The notes under the pieces: generated by a model
Told to the model about the DNA's origin: nothing
Databases searched by the model: none
Seen by the model: the letters and a program-made list of their open reading frames with translations, nothing else
Program-made: the position numbers and the translations under genes
Shown: piece by piece, positions 44,723-53,764 of the stretch
How positions within the stretch are numbered: the first letter of the stretch is position 1
How the letters are laid out: every line of letters begins with the position of its first letter
From: Acinetobacter sp. 10FS3-1
GTDB taxonomy: Bacteria > Pseudomonadota > Gammaproteobacteria > Pseudomonadales > Moraxellaceae
Direction: 5' to 3'
DNA length: 64,000 nucleotides
Assembly (NCBI RefSeq): GCF_013343215.1
Contig: NZ_CP039143.1
Span: 1,488,001-1,552,000, forward strand

Positions 44723-45892
44723 ATGATCGTAATCGTAGAAGCTGTACGTACCGCCATGGGCGGTTTCCAAGGTTCACTCTCTAGCTACACAGCACCAGAT
44801 TTGGGGGCGGCTGCAATTAAAGAAGTGGTGGCACGTTCGGGTTTACAGCCCAATGAAATTGATGAAGTGATCATGGGCTGTGTACTGCCAGCAGGGCTTA
44901 AACAGGGACCGGCACGTCAGGCGATGCGTCAGGCAGGCTTACCTGATGCTACGGGTGCAACCACCATCAATAAAATCTGCGGCTCAGGCATGAAAGCCGT
45001 GATACAGGCCGCAGATGCAATCAAAGCGGGTTCGGCTGAAATTGTGGTAGCAGGTGGCATGGAGTCTATGTCAAATGCGCCCTATTTGATGGATAAGGCG
45101 CGTGCCGGTTTTCGCATGGGGCATGGCAAAGTCACTGATCATATGTTTCAAGAAGGGCTGGAAGATGCTGAGACAGGCCTGTCAATGGGAATTCTAGCGC
45201 AGGACATGGCAGACAAAAAAGGCTATACCCGTGAACAGCAGGATCAATATGCGATTGCTTCACTAAACAAGGCGGTTGCAGCGATTGAGGGCGGGTTCTT
45301 TAAAGATGAAATTGTACCGGTGGTGGTCAGCAGTCGCAAAGGCCAGGTCACAGTTGATCAGGATGAACAGCCTTTAAATGCCAAGGTAGACAAGATTCCA
45401 AGCTTGCGCCCGGCCTTCAAGAAAGACGGCACCATTACTGCGGCAAATGCCAGTTCAATTTCAGATGGTGCCTCTGCATTGTTAGTAACTTCAAGCGAGA
45501 TTGCAGCAGAGCGGGGCTTAACACCGCTTGCCAATATTGTGGCTTATGCCAGCCATTCACAACATCCAAGTGAATTTACCATTGCACCGGTTGGCGCCAT
45601 TGAAAAAGTATTAAAGCAAACCGGTTGGAATGCCAAAGAAGTCGATCTGTGGGAAATTAATGAAGCATTTGCCATGGTGACGATGGCTGCAATAGATGCC
45701 TTTGATCTGGATACAGCCAAAGTCAACATCAATGGCGGTGCCTGCGCTTTAGGTCATCCACTCGGTTCTTCAGGCTCGCGTATTATTGTGACCTTGATTC
45801 ATGCCTTAAAACGTACCGGCGGCAAGAAGGGCATTGCCGCACTCTGTATCGGCGGCGGTGAAGCAACTGCGATTGCAGTAGAACTGGTTTAA
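44723..45892 (+). CDS. Acetyl-CoA C-acyltransferase (thiolase)
   Basis: A 389-residue thiolase. The nucleophilic Cys lies in NKICGSGMKAVIQAADAI, the acid/base His in VNINGGACALGHPLGSSGSRI and the second Cys in ALCIGGGEATAIAVE. It would cleave 3-oxoacyl-CoA or condense acetyl-CoA. I place the start at 44723 (MIVIVEAVRTAMGG) with AGGA 8 nt ahead; an ATG at 44714 is also possible. It follows the acyl-CoA dehydrogenase gene by about 100 bp. Confidence 0.9.
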   Translation: MIVIVEAVRTAMGGFQGSLSSYTAPDLGAAAIKEVVARSGLQPNEIDEVIMGCVLPAGLKQGPARQAMRQAGLPDATGATTINKICGSGMKAVIQAADAIKAGSAEIVVAGGMESMSNAPYLMDKARAGFRMGHGKVTDHMFQEGLEDAETGLSMGILAQDMADKKGYTREQQDQYAIASLNKAVAAIEGGFFKDEIVPVVVSSRKGQVTVDQDEQPLNAKVDKIPSLRPAFKKDGTITAANASSISDGASALLVTSSEIAAERGLTPLANIVAYASHSQHPSEFTIAPVGAIEKVLKQTGWNAKEVDLWEINEAFAMVTMAAIDAFDLDTAKVNINGGACALGHPLGSSGSRIIVTLIHALKRTGGKKGIAALCIGGGEATAIAVELV

Positions 45893-46006
45893 GTCCGTCC
45901 AGAACTCAATGCTCGAATGAGCAAAATTAACTATTGATTCAGAGAGTTATGCTTTTGGTTCGCCAGAAGCAAACATTTGTTTATTTTATATTTTTTGAGA
46001 TTTTTT

Positions 46007-47503
46007 ATGAACGGTTTAGAGCGCATTCGTTTGCTCCCATTACAAGATAAAGTGGTATCTGTAGAACAAGCACTACAACTCATTCAAGAGGGCGATGTAA
46101 TTGGTTTAAGCGGTTTTGGTGGAGCAGGTGAGGCGAAAACTGTGCCTTTGGCATTGGCTGAGTATGCACAGAAGCATCCAATCCATATTACCTTGGCGAC
46201 AGGTGCAAGTCTGGGGAACCAGATTGATGGCAAACTTAATGAAGCGCACGTTATAACCCGCCGTTATCCTTATCAGGCCGATCCTTCTTTACGTAAAGCG
46301 ATTAATGCGGGCGAAGTCATGTATGTCGATCAGCATCTCTCTGAGCTGGCCGACAATATCCGTCATAAAAACCTGCCCGCAATTAATGTAGCTATCATTG
46401 CAGCCACCGCCATCACCGAAGATGGTCAGATTATTCCAACAGGCTCTTGCGGAAATTCTGCAAATTTCATCGAAATGGCAGACCGGGTCATCATTGAAAT
46501 TGACATGACGATTAACCCTGTGCTTGAAGGGGTTCACGATATTTATTTGCCACAAGCTCGTCCAAACCGCGGGCCAATTCCGCTGATACAAGCCAGTGAC
46601 AAGATTGGAACGATCGGGATTCATGTGGCGCCTGAAAAAATTGCTGCGATTGTGATGAACGAGATTCCAGATACTTCCTTTGGTATGGACCAACCAGATG
46701 AAGAAACGCTGGCAATTGCAAGTCACCTGATTGATTTTTTTGAGCAGGAGGTCGCAGCAGGGCGTTTACCGGAAAATCTGGGGCCACTGCAATCAGGTGT
46801 GGGCTCAGTGGCTAATGCGGTATTTGCCGGCTTTGAACACTCCAGTTTTAATAACTTGGAAATGTATTCTGAAGTTTTGCAGGACTGCACTTTCCAGCTT
46901 ATCGACTCCGGCAAGATGACCTTTGCTTCTGGCTGTTCCATGACCCTGAGCGATGGCTGGGCCGCACGGGTGATGAAGAATTTTGATCAGTATAAAGATA
47001 AAATTGTTTTGCGCCCGCAGGAAATTTCCAATAATCCCGAACTGATTCGCCGCCTCGGTATTATTGCGATTAATACGGTACTGGAGTTTGATATTTACGG
47101 AAATGTGAACTCCACTCATGTCGCGGGGACCAAGATGATGAATGGTATTGGTGGCTCGGGAGATTTTACCCGCCATGCGCATCTTGCCATCTTTGTGACC
47201 AAATCCTATGCCAAAGGTGGGGCAATTTCTTCGGTAGTTCCTCTGGTGAGCCACATTGACCATACCGACCATGACGTAGATATTTTGGTGACTGAGCAAG
47301 GTTTGGCAGATCTGCGCGGCCTGGCGCCGCGTGAACGTGCCCGCAAGATTATTGATATCTGTGCTCATCCGGATTATCGCGAAAGTTTGAATGATTATTT
47401 TGAGCGTGCTTGTGCACGTGGTGGCCATACACCGCACTTATTAAATGAAGCATTGTCCTGGCATGCTCAATTTGAAGAAACCGGTTCAATGAAAATCGCT
47501 TAA
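46007..47503 (+). CDS. Acetyl-CoA hydrolase/transferase (succinate CoA-transferase-like)
   Basis: The 498-residue class I CoA-transferase family protein shows GDVIGLSGFGGAGEAKTVPLALAEYA at the N-terminus and LEFDIYGNVNSTHVAGTKMMNGIGGSGDFTRHAHLAIF around the catalytic Glu and CoA-binding loop. The spelling fits succinyl-CoA:acetate CoA-transferase/acetyl-CoA hydrolase (AarC, Cat1). The ATG at 46007 is used; the frame opens upstream at TTG 45977. It is probably the last gene of the acyl-CoA dehydrogenase/thiolase group and ends at a terminator. Confidence 0.9.
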   Translation: MNGLERIRLLPLQDKVVSVEQALQLIQEGDVIGLSGFGGAGEAKTVPLALAEYAQKHPIHITLATGASLGNQIDGKLNEAHVITRRYPYQADPSLRKAINAGEVMYVDQHLSELADNIRHKNLPAINVAIIAATAITEDGQIIPTGSCGNSANFIEMADRVIIEIDMTINPVLEGVHDIYLPQARPNRGPIPLIQASDKIGTIGIHVAPEKIAAIVMNEIPDTSFGMDQPDEETLAIASHLIDFFEQEVAAGRLPENLGPLQSGVGSVANAVFAGFEHSSFNNLEMYSEVLQDCTFQLIDSGKMTFASGCSMTLSDGWAARVMKNFDQYKDKIVLRPQEISNNPELIRRLGIIAINTVLEFDIYGNVNSTHVAGTKMMNGIGGSGDFTRHAHLAIFVTKSYAKGGAISSVVPLVSHIDHTDHDVDILVTEQGLADLRGLAPRERARKIIDICAHPDYRESLNDYFERACARGGHTPHLLNEALSWHAQFEETGSMKIA

Positions 47504-47527
47504 AATTCTGAATTGCATTGATTGTAA

Positions 47528-47556
47528 AATAAAGCCCGTCTAAGACGGGCTTTATT
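47528..47556. terminator. Bidirectional terminator after CoA-transferase gene
   Basis: AATAAAGCCCGTC (47528-47540) pairs with GACGGGCTTTATT (47544-47556) with a 3-nt loop. It sits between convergent genes. Confidence 0.88.
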
Positions 47557-47585
47557 CAGTTTTTGTCGTTTCAACATTCTTTGAA

Positions 47586-48653
47586 CTATTTAAAAACTTT
47601 TTCCAGTACATGGCGGTGAATGAAACGCAGTTTATCTTTGACGCTTTCTGAGAGCTTGAAAGGATAGGCATCTTCTAGCCCCATACTGCGGTTCAACGCA
47701 TTCAGATTGAAAGTCAGCGTAATCCAGTTTTCTAAAATATGTTCAAAATCCTGTCCGCCAATCGGGCATTCCTTAAAATTCATACTGGCCAGGTCTCGAT
47801 TATTTCCTTGCACACGCAGGCCCGCATAATAGGCAGTTTCGAGAGTTTCCATCATGTGCAGATAATGCGCCCAGGTTTCGGCCCAGTCTTCCCACGGGTG
47901 AGCCGACGCATAGCTGCTGATATAGTTCTCCTGCCAGTTGATGGGTGCGCCTTTGTTATAGTGACGTTCCAGAGATTGACTATAATCTTGCTGTTCATTA
48001 CCAAAATACAGGCGAAACTCATCCAGCAGTTCAGGATGTAAATGCTGCATGACATTAAAATAGTAATGACCGCTTTCATGGCGAAAGTGCCCCAATAAAG
48101 TCCGGTAATTTTCACCCATATTTACCCGTGTTGTTTCTCGATAAACCACATCTGCCTCAATGGCATTCAGGGTAATGACGCCATTGGAGTGTCCTGTCAG
48201 CACTGGTTTATCTTCTTCGGGCAGAATAAAGTCAAAGCGTATTCCAAAGGGATCATTCTCTGAATATTTCGGACGCGGCATCATATTCATGCCCAGGGCC
48301 AGATATAGAAAACGGCGCTTGGCTTCTTCCAGACGGAACCAGTAAATCAGGTTTTCTGTATTCTCCAGATTGGGAATTACATGGGTCAGCTGGCAGGATT
48401 CACAGAAATCTTCTTCATCACTGCTGGGAATCATCCAGTTACAAACCTGATAGTGGGTATAGTTATGACAGGGCTTGTAACTGGTATGCCGATATTGCTT
48501 GGCCACCGGAATCCATTCCGTCGGGCTTTGTTTCTTGAATGTACACAGCTCTTTTTCAGAAGCGACATAACCGATGGGAAGCAGGCAATGATCACATACT
48601 GATTTATAAAAAAAGATCTGTCGGTGGCAAATTGCACATTCAAAATATTTCAT
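47586..48653 (-). CDS. Putative zinc-binding peptidase with zinc-ribbon (Peptidase_Mx/DUF2248)
   Basis: A 355-residue cytoplasmic protein. The N-terminus has a zinc ribbon (C6-C9 and C20-C23) and further Cys pairs (C84-C87). The metallopeptidase motif is H192-E-S-G-H196 in HFRHESGHYYF, with HPWEDWAETWAHYLHMMETL downstream giving the likely third ligand and helix. This matches the putative zinc-binding peptidase family; no substrate is known. It is convergent with the CoA-transferase gene and has no obvious partners. Confidence 0.85.
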   Translation of the reverse strand: MKYFECAICHRQIFFYKSVCDHCLLPIGYVASEKELCTFKKQSPTEWIPVAKQYRHTSYKPCHNYTHYQVCNWMIPSSDEEDFCESCQLTHVIPNLENTENLIYWFRLEEAKRRFLYLALGMNMMPRPKYSENDPFGIRFDFILPEEDKPVLTGHSNGVITLNAIEADVVYRETTRVNMGENYRTLLGHFRHESGHYYFNVMQHLHPELLDEFRLYFGNEQQDYSQSLERHYNKGAPINWQENYISSYASAHPWEDWAETWAHYLHMMETLETAYYAGLRVQGNNRDLASMNFKECPIGGQDFEHILENWITLTFNLNALNRSMGLEDAYPFKLSESVKDKLRFIHRHVLEKVFK

Positions 48654-49249
48654 TTCTGCTCCCTTGCAGTTTTATCTTCTTTACTTACCTCTTTATAAAA
48701 TAGAGAGGTGATTCCAGAAACCAAACTGCATCACGGCATATGTGTTTTAATAAGAATAATAAAAACTTCAGCAAAAACCTGATACTTATAATTTGTAAAG
48801 ACAAGCATAAAAGTCATATCTGCTATGTTTTTCAGATTTTTTAATTTAAAAATCAAAAGGATAGATAGGTGATGAAATTAATTTTACGGTTTTAAATTTA
48901 GGCAGCCTCTAAGTTATTACCCAATTCGATTGAAAGTGAATGCTTTATTTCGATGCACAAAGATTATTCTGCCGGGTTTGAGCCTCAACTTCTTAGAGTT
49001 CAATAAAGCAGCTATTAAAGAGTAAGGTTTTATTGATCGCCCATTTATCCATACTTTATTTTTCTTCGGCAACTCAGACTTCAACTTAGATGCTTATGTG
49101 TCGCTGCTATTTGCGTATTGATAAATTTAAATTATTTTTTAAACCATAAAATTAAACTTTCAGCTATTAGATCTCATCCCATTTTTAATTAGTCATACGA
49201 TGGGCTAAGGCATAGAATTAATTTACTTTTGTGGTCGTGGCATAGGGCA

Positions 49250-50131
49250 ATGAGCTGGATTTTCTTTACTTTAATGGCGGCATTTATGCAAGCCTGGCGT
49301 AATGCCTTCCAAAAACAGCTAAGTACAACGGTAGATGTTTGGGGAGTTACCCTTGCACGCTTTATCTTTGGATTGCCATTTGCCGCGCTTTATCTCAGTA
49401 GTTTGTATGATCTGAAACCGGCTGAAAATATCGTGCATTTTAGCCCAAAATTCTGGATCTATATTGTGATTGCCGGCTCAAGTCAGATTTTAGCGACTGC
49501 GCTGATGGTGCAGCTCTTTAAGCAGAAAAATTACGCCATTGGCGTAGGACTCGCTAAAAGTGAAGCCATACTGGCTGCCATGATTGGGGTTGCCTTTTTA
49601 TCCGACCAGTTGTCTGTTTTGGCCTGGACAGGCGTGGCGCTGGGTGCTTATGCCGTTTTTCTCTTGAGTAAAGGTCGGGAGGTGACTGGATTTTCTCCCA
49701 AAACTCTGGTTATTGGAATCGGAAGTGGTTTAAGTTTTGCAATTACCTCACTTCTGGTACGCGAAGCCAGTCTGGAGCTGAATACCTTGCCGACTTTACA
49801 TCGGGCGGCCTGGGTCTTGATGATGGTCATCAGCTTTCAGTGCCTGAGCATGCTGATATATCTGAGCATTTTTAGTCGCCAGACTTTAGTAGAAATGTGG
49901 CAGCGTCTGGGGTTGGTCTTTAAAGTTAGTATCTGCAGTTTTATGGCATCACTTGGTTGGTTTACCGCCATGAGCATGATGAGCGTACCGGTAGTCAAAA
50001 CCTTGGGACAAATCGAGATTTTGTTTAGTATGCTGATTTCTGCTTATTTCTTTAAAGAAAAACTGGCCCGTACTGAACACTGGGGCTTGGTTCTGGTGGT
50101 GATGGGGGCGGTTTTGGTGATCTGGGCCTAG
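49250..50131 (+). CDS. EamA-family (DMT) transporter
   Basis: A 293-residue, ten-helix drug/metabolite transporter with two EamA repeats (WIFFTLMAAFMQAWRNAFQK; LVLVVMGAVLVIWA at the end). It is an exporter or importer of an unknown small metabolite. I use the ATG at 49250; a TTG at 49229 is in frame upstream. The 596-bp spacer before it (48654-49249) is very AT-rich and shows no gene, apart from a weak ACCTCT/AGAGGT repeat (48687-48709) near the peptidase start. Confidence 0.85.
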   Translation: MSWIFFTLMAAFMQAWRNAFQKQLSTTVDVWGVTLARFIFGLPFAALYLSSLYDLKPAENIVHFSPKFWIYIVIAGSSQILATALMVQLFKQKNYAIGVGLAKSEAILAAMIGVAFLSDQLSVLAWTGVALGAYAVFLLSKGREVTGFSPKTLVIGIGSGLSFAITSLLVREASLELNTLPTLHRAAWVLMMVISFQCLSMLIYLSIFSRQTLVEMWQRLGLVFKVSICSFMASLGWFTAMSMMSVPVVKTLGQIEILFSMLISAYFFKEKLARTEHWGLVLVVMGAVLVIWA

Positions 50132-50144
50132 AGTCTGTATATAA

Positions 50145-50174
50145 AAAAGCCACTGTTGAGCAGTGGCTTTTCCT
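50145..50174. terminator. Bidirectional terminator between EamA gene and pcaD
   Basis: AAAAGCCACTG (50145-50155) pairs with CAGTGGCTTTT (50161-50171) around a 5-nt loop. It ends both the rightward EamA gene and the leftward catabolic supercluster. Confidence 0.9.
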
Positions 50175-50190
50175 TGATTCAATAATGCGT

Positions 50191-50967
50191 TTAAGCAGCA
50201 AGAAATGCCTGAACTGCCTGATTAAAGGCTTCAGCTTGCTCTACACTGGAAATATGTGAGGCATTGATTTCACAGAGCTGGCTATTGACGATACTGTGTT
50301 GCATGGCCTGAGCGTCTGCCACTGTGGTAACCGGATCTTGCTGACCTGCCACAATCAGTACCGGTACCAAAACTGATTTGATTTGCTCACGTAAATCCGC
50401 TTTAGCCAAAGCTTCACAGCAGCTTGCATAACCTTCCGGGCTGCCAGCTCCAAGGTCGTTTGAAAGTTCTGCCACAATTGCTGCGTTGCTTTGGATAAAG
50501 GGTTCAGTAAACCAGCGTGATGCGGCAGTGGATGCGATCGGTGCCAGACCTTGTGCACGAACCAAGGCCGCACGTTCCAGCCAGGCTTGCTCCTGACCGA
50601 TCTTCGCGGCTGTATTGGCCACAATCACGTGATTAAAACGTTCAGGGTGATTAATTGCCAACCATTGCCCGGTTAGCCCACCCATAGAAATACCGCAAAA
50701 AGCGGCTTTCTGGATATTCAGATGATCCAGTAAATGGATGACGTCTTGACCTAACTGATCAAGTTGATAGGGGCCTTGTGGTGCTGTTGAGCCTCCATGA
50801 CCGCGAGTGTCATAACACACCACAAAATAATCTTTTTGAAAAAATTCAATTTGTGGCTGCCACATACTGAATTTAGTACCCAACGAATTGGAAAAAACCA
50901 GCGCAGGCTTGGTGGCATCGCCAAAAGTCTGATAATTGATCTGTGCATCATTTGATGTAAATGTTGG
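50191..50967 (-). CDS. pcaD: 3-oxoadipate enol-lactonase
   Basis: A 258-residue alpha/beta hydrolase that opens beta-ketoadipate enol-lactone to beta-ketoadipate. It has PALVFSNSLGTKFSMWQPQ, YDTRGHGGS, the nucleophile elbow GISMGGLTGQW, and the catalytic Asp and His in VAGQQDPVTT and NASHISSVEQ. The ATG at 50967 is chosen because AAAGGA lies 7 nt ahead; the frame extends to 51012. It is the last gene of the leftward cluster, 26 bp from the frame of pcaF. In ADP1 nomenclature the copy in the cat cluster would be catD. Confidence 0.92.
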   Translation of the reverse strand, partial: PTFTSNDAQINYQTFGDATKPALVFSNSLGTKFSMWQPQIEFFQKDYFVVCYDTRGHGGSTAPQGPYQLDQLGQDVIHLLDHLNIQKAAFCGISMGGLTGQWLAINHPERFNHVIVANTAAKIGQEQAWLERAALVRAQGLAPIASTAASRWFTEPFIQSNAAIVAELSNDLGAGSPEGYASCCEALAKADLREQIKSVLVPVLIVAGQQDPVTTVADAQAMQHSIVNSQLCEINASHISSVEQAEAFNQAVQAFLAA

Positions 50968-51037
50968 CATGAAATATTCCTTTGTAGGTCCTAAACCCTC
51001 TTGTTTTATCAAAGGGAGCTGAGGAAGAATTCTTTAT

Positions 51038-52243
51038 TTAAACACGCTCAATAATTAAAGCGATACCTTGACCCACCCCAATACACATGGCGCAGAGGGC
51101 ATATTGTCCACCGCTCTGTTCCAGCTGATTTAAGGCCGTAGTAACCAGACGCGCACCGGATGCACCGAGTGGATGACCCAAGGCAATCGCACCACCATTC
51201 GGGTTAACTTTCTCCGAGCCATCTGCAAGGCCCAGGTCACGGGTGCAGGCCAGAGCCTGAGCTGCAAAAGCTTCGTTTAACTCAATCACATCCATCTGCT
51301 CTAGAGTCAGACCGGTTTGAGTGAGCAGCTTTTTGATCGCAGGTGCAGGACCAAACCCCATGATGCGCGGTTCAACCCCTACGACAGTTGAGCCAATAAT
51401 TTTGGCCCGTGCTTTTAAGCCGTGTTGTGCCATTGCTTCATCCGAGGCAATTAACAGTGCAGCCGCACCATCATTAATCCCTGAGGCATTACCGGCGGTG
51501 ATGGTTCCGTCTGCTTTGACCACAGGTTTCAGTTTGGCCAACGCCTCTGCCGTGGTTGAAGCACGTGGGTGTTCATCCTGATTCACGACAACCGGATCGC
51601 CTTTACGCTGTGGAATGACCACCGGAATAATTTCATGAGTAAAGAAGCCTTTGGCTTGTGCTGCCGCTGTGCGCTGCTGACTGGTCAGGGCAAAACGGTC
51701 CTGATCTTCACGGTTAATGTTGAACTGTTGCGCGACGTTTTCCGCCGTTTGCGGCATGGTTTCAACACCATATAATGCTTTGAGTTTTGGATTGATAAAA
51801 CGCCAGCCCATGGTGGTATCTTCAATGTTCTGGCTACGGCCATAGGCGGTTTCAGATTTGCCCATTACAAAGGGCGCGCGCGACATAGATTCTACCCCAC
51901 CAGCAACTATCAGGTTGGCTTCACCGGCTTTAATTGCACGTGCTGCCAGGGCGACTGCATCCAGCGACGAGCCACACAGACGGTTGACAGTGGTGGCAGG
52001 GACTTGATAAGGCAAACCGGCCAGCAAGGCTGACATACGGCCCACGTTACGGTTATCTTCACCCGCCTGGTTGGCGCAGCCATAGATGACATCATCTAGC
52101 TGTTCCCAGTTGACGGATGGATTACGTTCCATGAGGGCTTTGATCGGTAATGCGCCCAAGTCATCTGCACGAACAGGCGCGAGACCACCAGCATAACGGC
52201 CAAATGGGGTACGAATGGCATCGATAATATATGCGTTTTTCAT
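51038..52243 (-). CDS. pcaF: 3-oxoadipyl-CoA thiolase
   Basis: This 401-residue thiolase cleaves 3-oxoadipyl-CoA to succinyl-CoA and acetyl-CoA. It has the N-terminus MKNAYIIDAIRTPFGRYAGGL, the nucleophile NRLCGSSLDAVALAARAI, the conserved PRIMGFGPAPA typical of PcaF, VNPNGGAIALGHPLGASGARL and the C-terminal CAMCIGVGQGIALIIERV. The spelling distinguishes it from the thiolase at 44.7 kb. It is separated from pcaJ by a repeat-bearing 148-bp gap. Confidence 0.95.
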   Translation of the reverse strand: MKNAYIIDAIRTPFGRYAGGLAPVRADDLGALPIKALMERNPSVNWEQLDDVIYGCANQAGEDNRNVGRMSALLAGLPYQVPATTVNRLCGSSLDAVALAARAIKAGEANLIVAGGVESMSRAPFVMGKSETAYGRSQNIEDTTMGWRFINPKLKALYGVETMPQTAENVAQQFNINREDQDRFALTSQQRTAAAQAKGFFTHEIIPVVIPQRKGDPVVVNQDEHPRASTTAEALAKLKPVVKADGTITAGNASGINDGAAALLIASDEAMAQHGLKARAKIIGSTVVGVEPRIMGFGPAPAIKKLLTQTGLTLEQMDVIELNEAFAAQALACTRDLGLADGSEKVNPNGGAIALGHPLGASGARLVTTALNQLEQSGGQYALCAMCIGVGQGIALIIERV

Positions 52244-52262
52244 ATCTAATCTCTTCTTTATA

Positions 52263-52346
52263 AAGTTCCCTCTACTTTATTGGAGAGGGTTAGGGAGAGG
52301 TTTGTTAAATTTTCCCTCATCCTAGCCTTCTCCCAGAGGGAGAAGG
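52263..52346. repeat. REP/MITE-like repeat between pcaF and pcaJ
   Basis: The gap holds GTTCCCTCT near 52265, TGGAGAGGGTTAGGGAGAGG, then CCCTCATCCTAG and a 9-bp hairpin CCTTCTCCC/GGGAGAAGG (52326-52346) ending GAACC, complementary to the start. This style of palindromic repeat is common between genes in many proteobacteria. In an operon it could affect processing or dampen expression of the downstream pcaF and pcaD. Confidence 0.6.
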
Positions 52347-52391
52347 AACCTCAGGTATCTTTTAGAATGGGGTTTGAATTTGCTAAAGTTC

Positions 52392-53045
52392 TTAACCCCG
52401 AGTCGCATCAATCAGCGTTGCACCCGTCATCGACTGTAATTCTGCAAATGACAAACCTTCTACTTTTTCGACCACTTTCATGCCATCCGCAGTTATATCA
52501 ATGATGCAGAGGTCAGTATAAATGCGGTCTACACATTTCAGACCGGTTGCCGGATAGCTCAGCTCAGCCACAATCTTAGCTTCCCCATTTTTGGTGACAT
52601 GATCAGTAGTGATAAAGACTTTTTTGGCGCCCACAGCCAAATCCATTGCACCGCCAACGGCTGGAATCGCATCTGGTGCGCCGGTATGCCAGTTGGCCAA
52701 ATCTCCATTTTCAGCCACTTGGAAAGCTCCAAGTACTGCAATATCCAGATGACCGCCCCGCATCATGGCGAATGAATCACCGTGATGGAAAAAGCTGCCT
52801 CCGGTGAGCATGGTGACGTATTCTTTACCGGCATTAATCAGCTCCGGATCACGGTCTTTTTCCGCAGGAGGCGGGCCGAACGCCAGCAGGCCATTTTCCG
52901 AATGCAGAAAGACGTCTTTATCGTCAGGCAGGTAGCTGGCAATTTTAGTCGGCAGGCCAATGCCCAGATTGACATAGGCGCCATCTGGAATGTCTTGTGC
53001 CACACGCTCGGCAATCTGGTCACGGGTCAGTTTGATATAGCTCAT
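52392..53045 (-). CDS. pcaJ: 3-oxoadipate CoA-transferase subunit B
   Basis: The 217-residue beta subunit of succinyl-CoA:3-oxoadipate CoA-transferase. It has YVNLGIGLPTKIASYLP, the catalytic Glu in LHSENGLLAFGP, GGSFFHHGDSFAMMRGGHLDIAVLGAFQV and CVDRIYTDLCII. It pairs with PcaI to activate beta-ketoadipate. Ribosome site AAGGAG precedes the ATG, and pcaI ends 23 bp upstream. Confidence 0.94.
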   Translation of the reverse strand: MSYIKLTRDQIAERVAQDIPDGAYVNLGIGLPTKIASYLPDDKDVFLHSENGLLAFGPPPAEKDRDPELINAGKEYVTMLTGGSFFHHGDSFAMMRGGHLDIAVLGAFQVAENGDLANWHTGAPDAIPAVGGAMDLAVGAKKVFITTDHVTKNGEAKIVAELSYPATGLKCVDRIYTDLCIIDITADGMKVVEKVEGLSFAELQSMTGATLIDATRG

Positions 53046-53068
53046 GAATCCTCTCTCCTTAGCTGCAA

Positions 53069-53737
53069 TTACTGTGCAGGTTGAACCTGAACCACGTGTT
53101 GAACAAAAATCCCCGGGGTAATAATGTGCTCCGGGTCCAGGGCACCGAGTTCAACCACTTCAGAAACCTGGGCGATGGTGACATCGGCTGCCATCGCCAT
53201 GATCGGGCCAAAGTTACGGGCAGATTTACGGTATACCAGATTGCCCCAGCGATCGCCTTGAGACGCTTTGATCAGGGCAAAATCTGCCTTGATCGGATTT
53301 TCCAGTACATAGTCTTTGCCTTCATAGTTGAGGGTCGGTTTGCCTTCAGCCAGCAAAGTACCGAAACCGGTGGGGGTATAAATAGGTCCTAAGCCCATGC
53401 CAGCCGCCTGAATACGGCAAGCCAGATTGCCCTGCGGTACCAGTTCCAGTTCAATCTTTCCGGCACGGTACAGCTCATCAAAGACCCAGGAGTCGGATTG
53501 ACGCGGGAAAGAACAGATAATTTTACGAACAGCACCAGATTTGAGCAGCTTAGCCAAACCATAATCACCATTTCCGGCATTGTTATTGACAATAATCAGG
53601 TCCTTGATGCCCAATTCGATCAGACCATCAATCAGTTCAGCAGGCTGACCTGCTGTACCAAAGCCACCGATCATGACGGTTGAGCCATCCTTAATTTGTG
53701 CAAGTGCTTCGGTTAAAGCAGATGATTTATCAATCAT
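53069..53737 (-). CDS. pcaI: 3-oxoadipate CoA-transferase subunit A
   Basis: The 222-residue alpha subunit of the CoA-transferase, with GSTVMIGGFGTAGQPAELIDGL, IVNNNAGNGDYGLAKLL, GKDYVLENPIKADFALIKASQGDRWGNLVYR and the C-terminal PEHIITPGIFVQHVVQV. It forms the enzyme with PcaJ. It lies 27 bp after benE in the same leftward unit, joining the benzoate genes to the beta-ketoadipate genes. Confidence 0.94.
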   Translation of the reverse strand: MIDKSSALTEALAQIKDGSTVMIGGFGTAGQPAELIDGLIELGIKDLIIVNNNAGNGDYGLAKLLKSGAVRKIICSFPRQSDSWVFDELYRAGKIELELVPQGNLACRIQAAGMGLGPIYTPTGFGTLLAEGKPTLNYEGKDYVLENPIKADFALIKASQGDRWGNLVYRKSARNFGPIMAMAADVTIAQVSEVVELGALDPEHIITPGIFVQHVVQVQPAQ

Positions 53738-53764
53738 AATATTTCCTAATTCAACAAATGGTCA

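Noticed and set aside
46805..47437. Minus-strand 210-residue ORF
   Set aside because: It is antisense to the CoA-transferase catalytic region; it is long only because of codon bias in the real frame.
48654..49249. Possible hidden gene or pseudogene in a 596-bp AT-rich spacer
   Set aside because: No frame shows protein-like composition or homology to a family I know, and stops are frequent in all frames.
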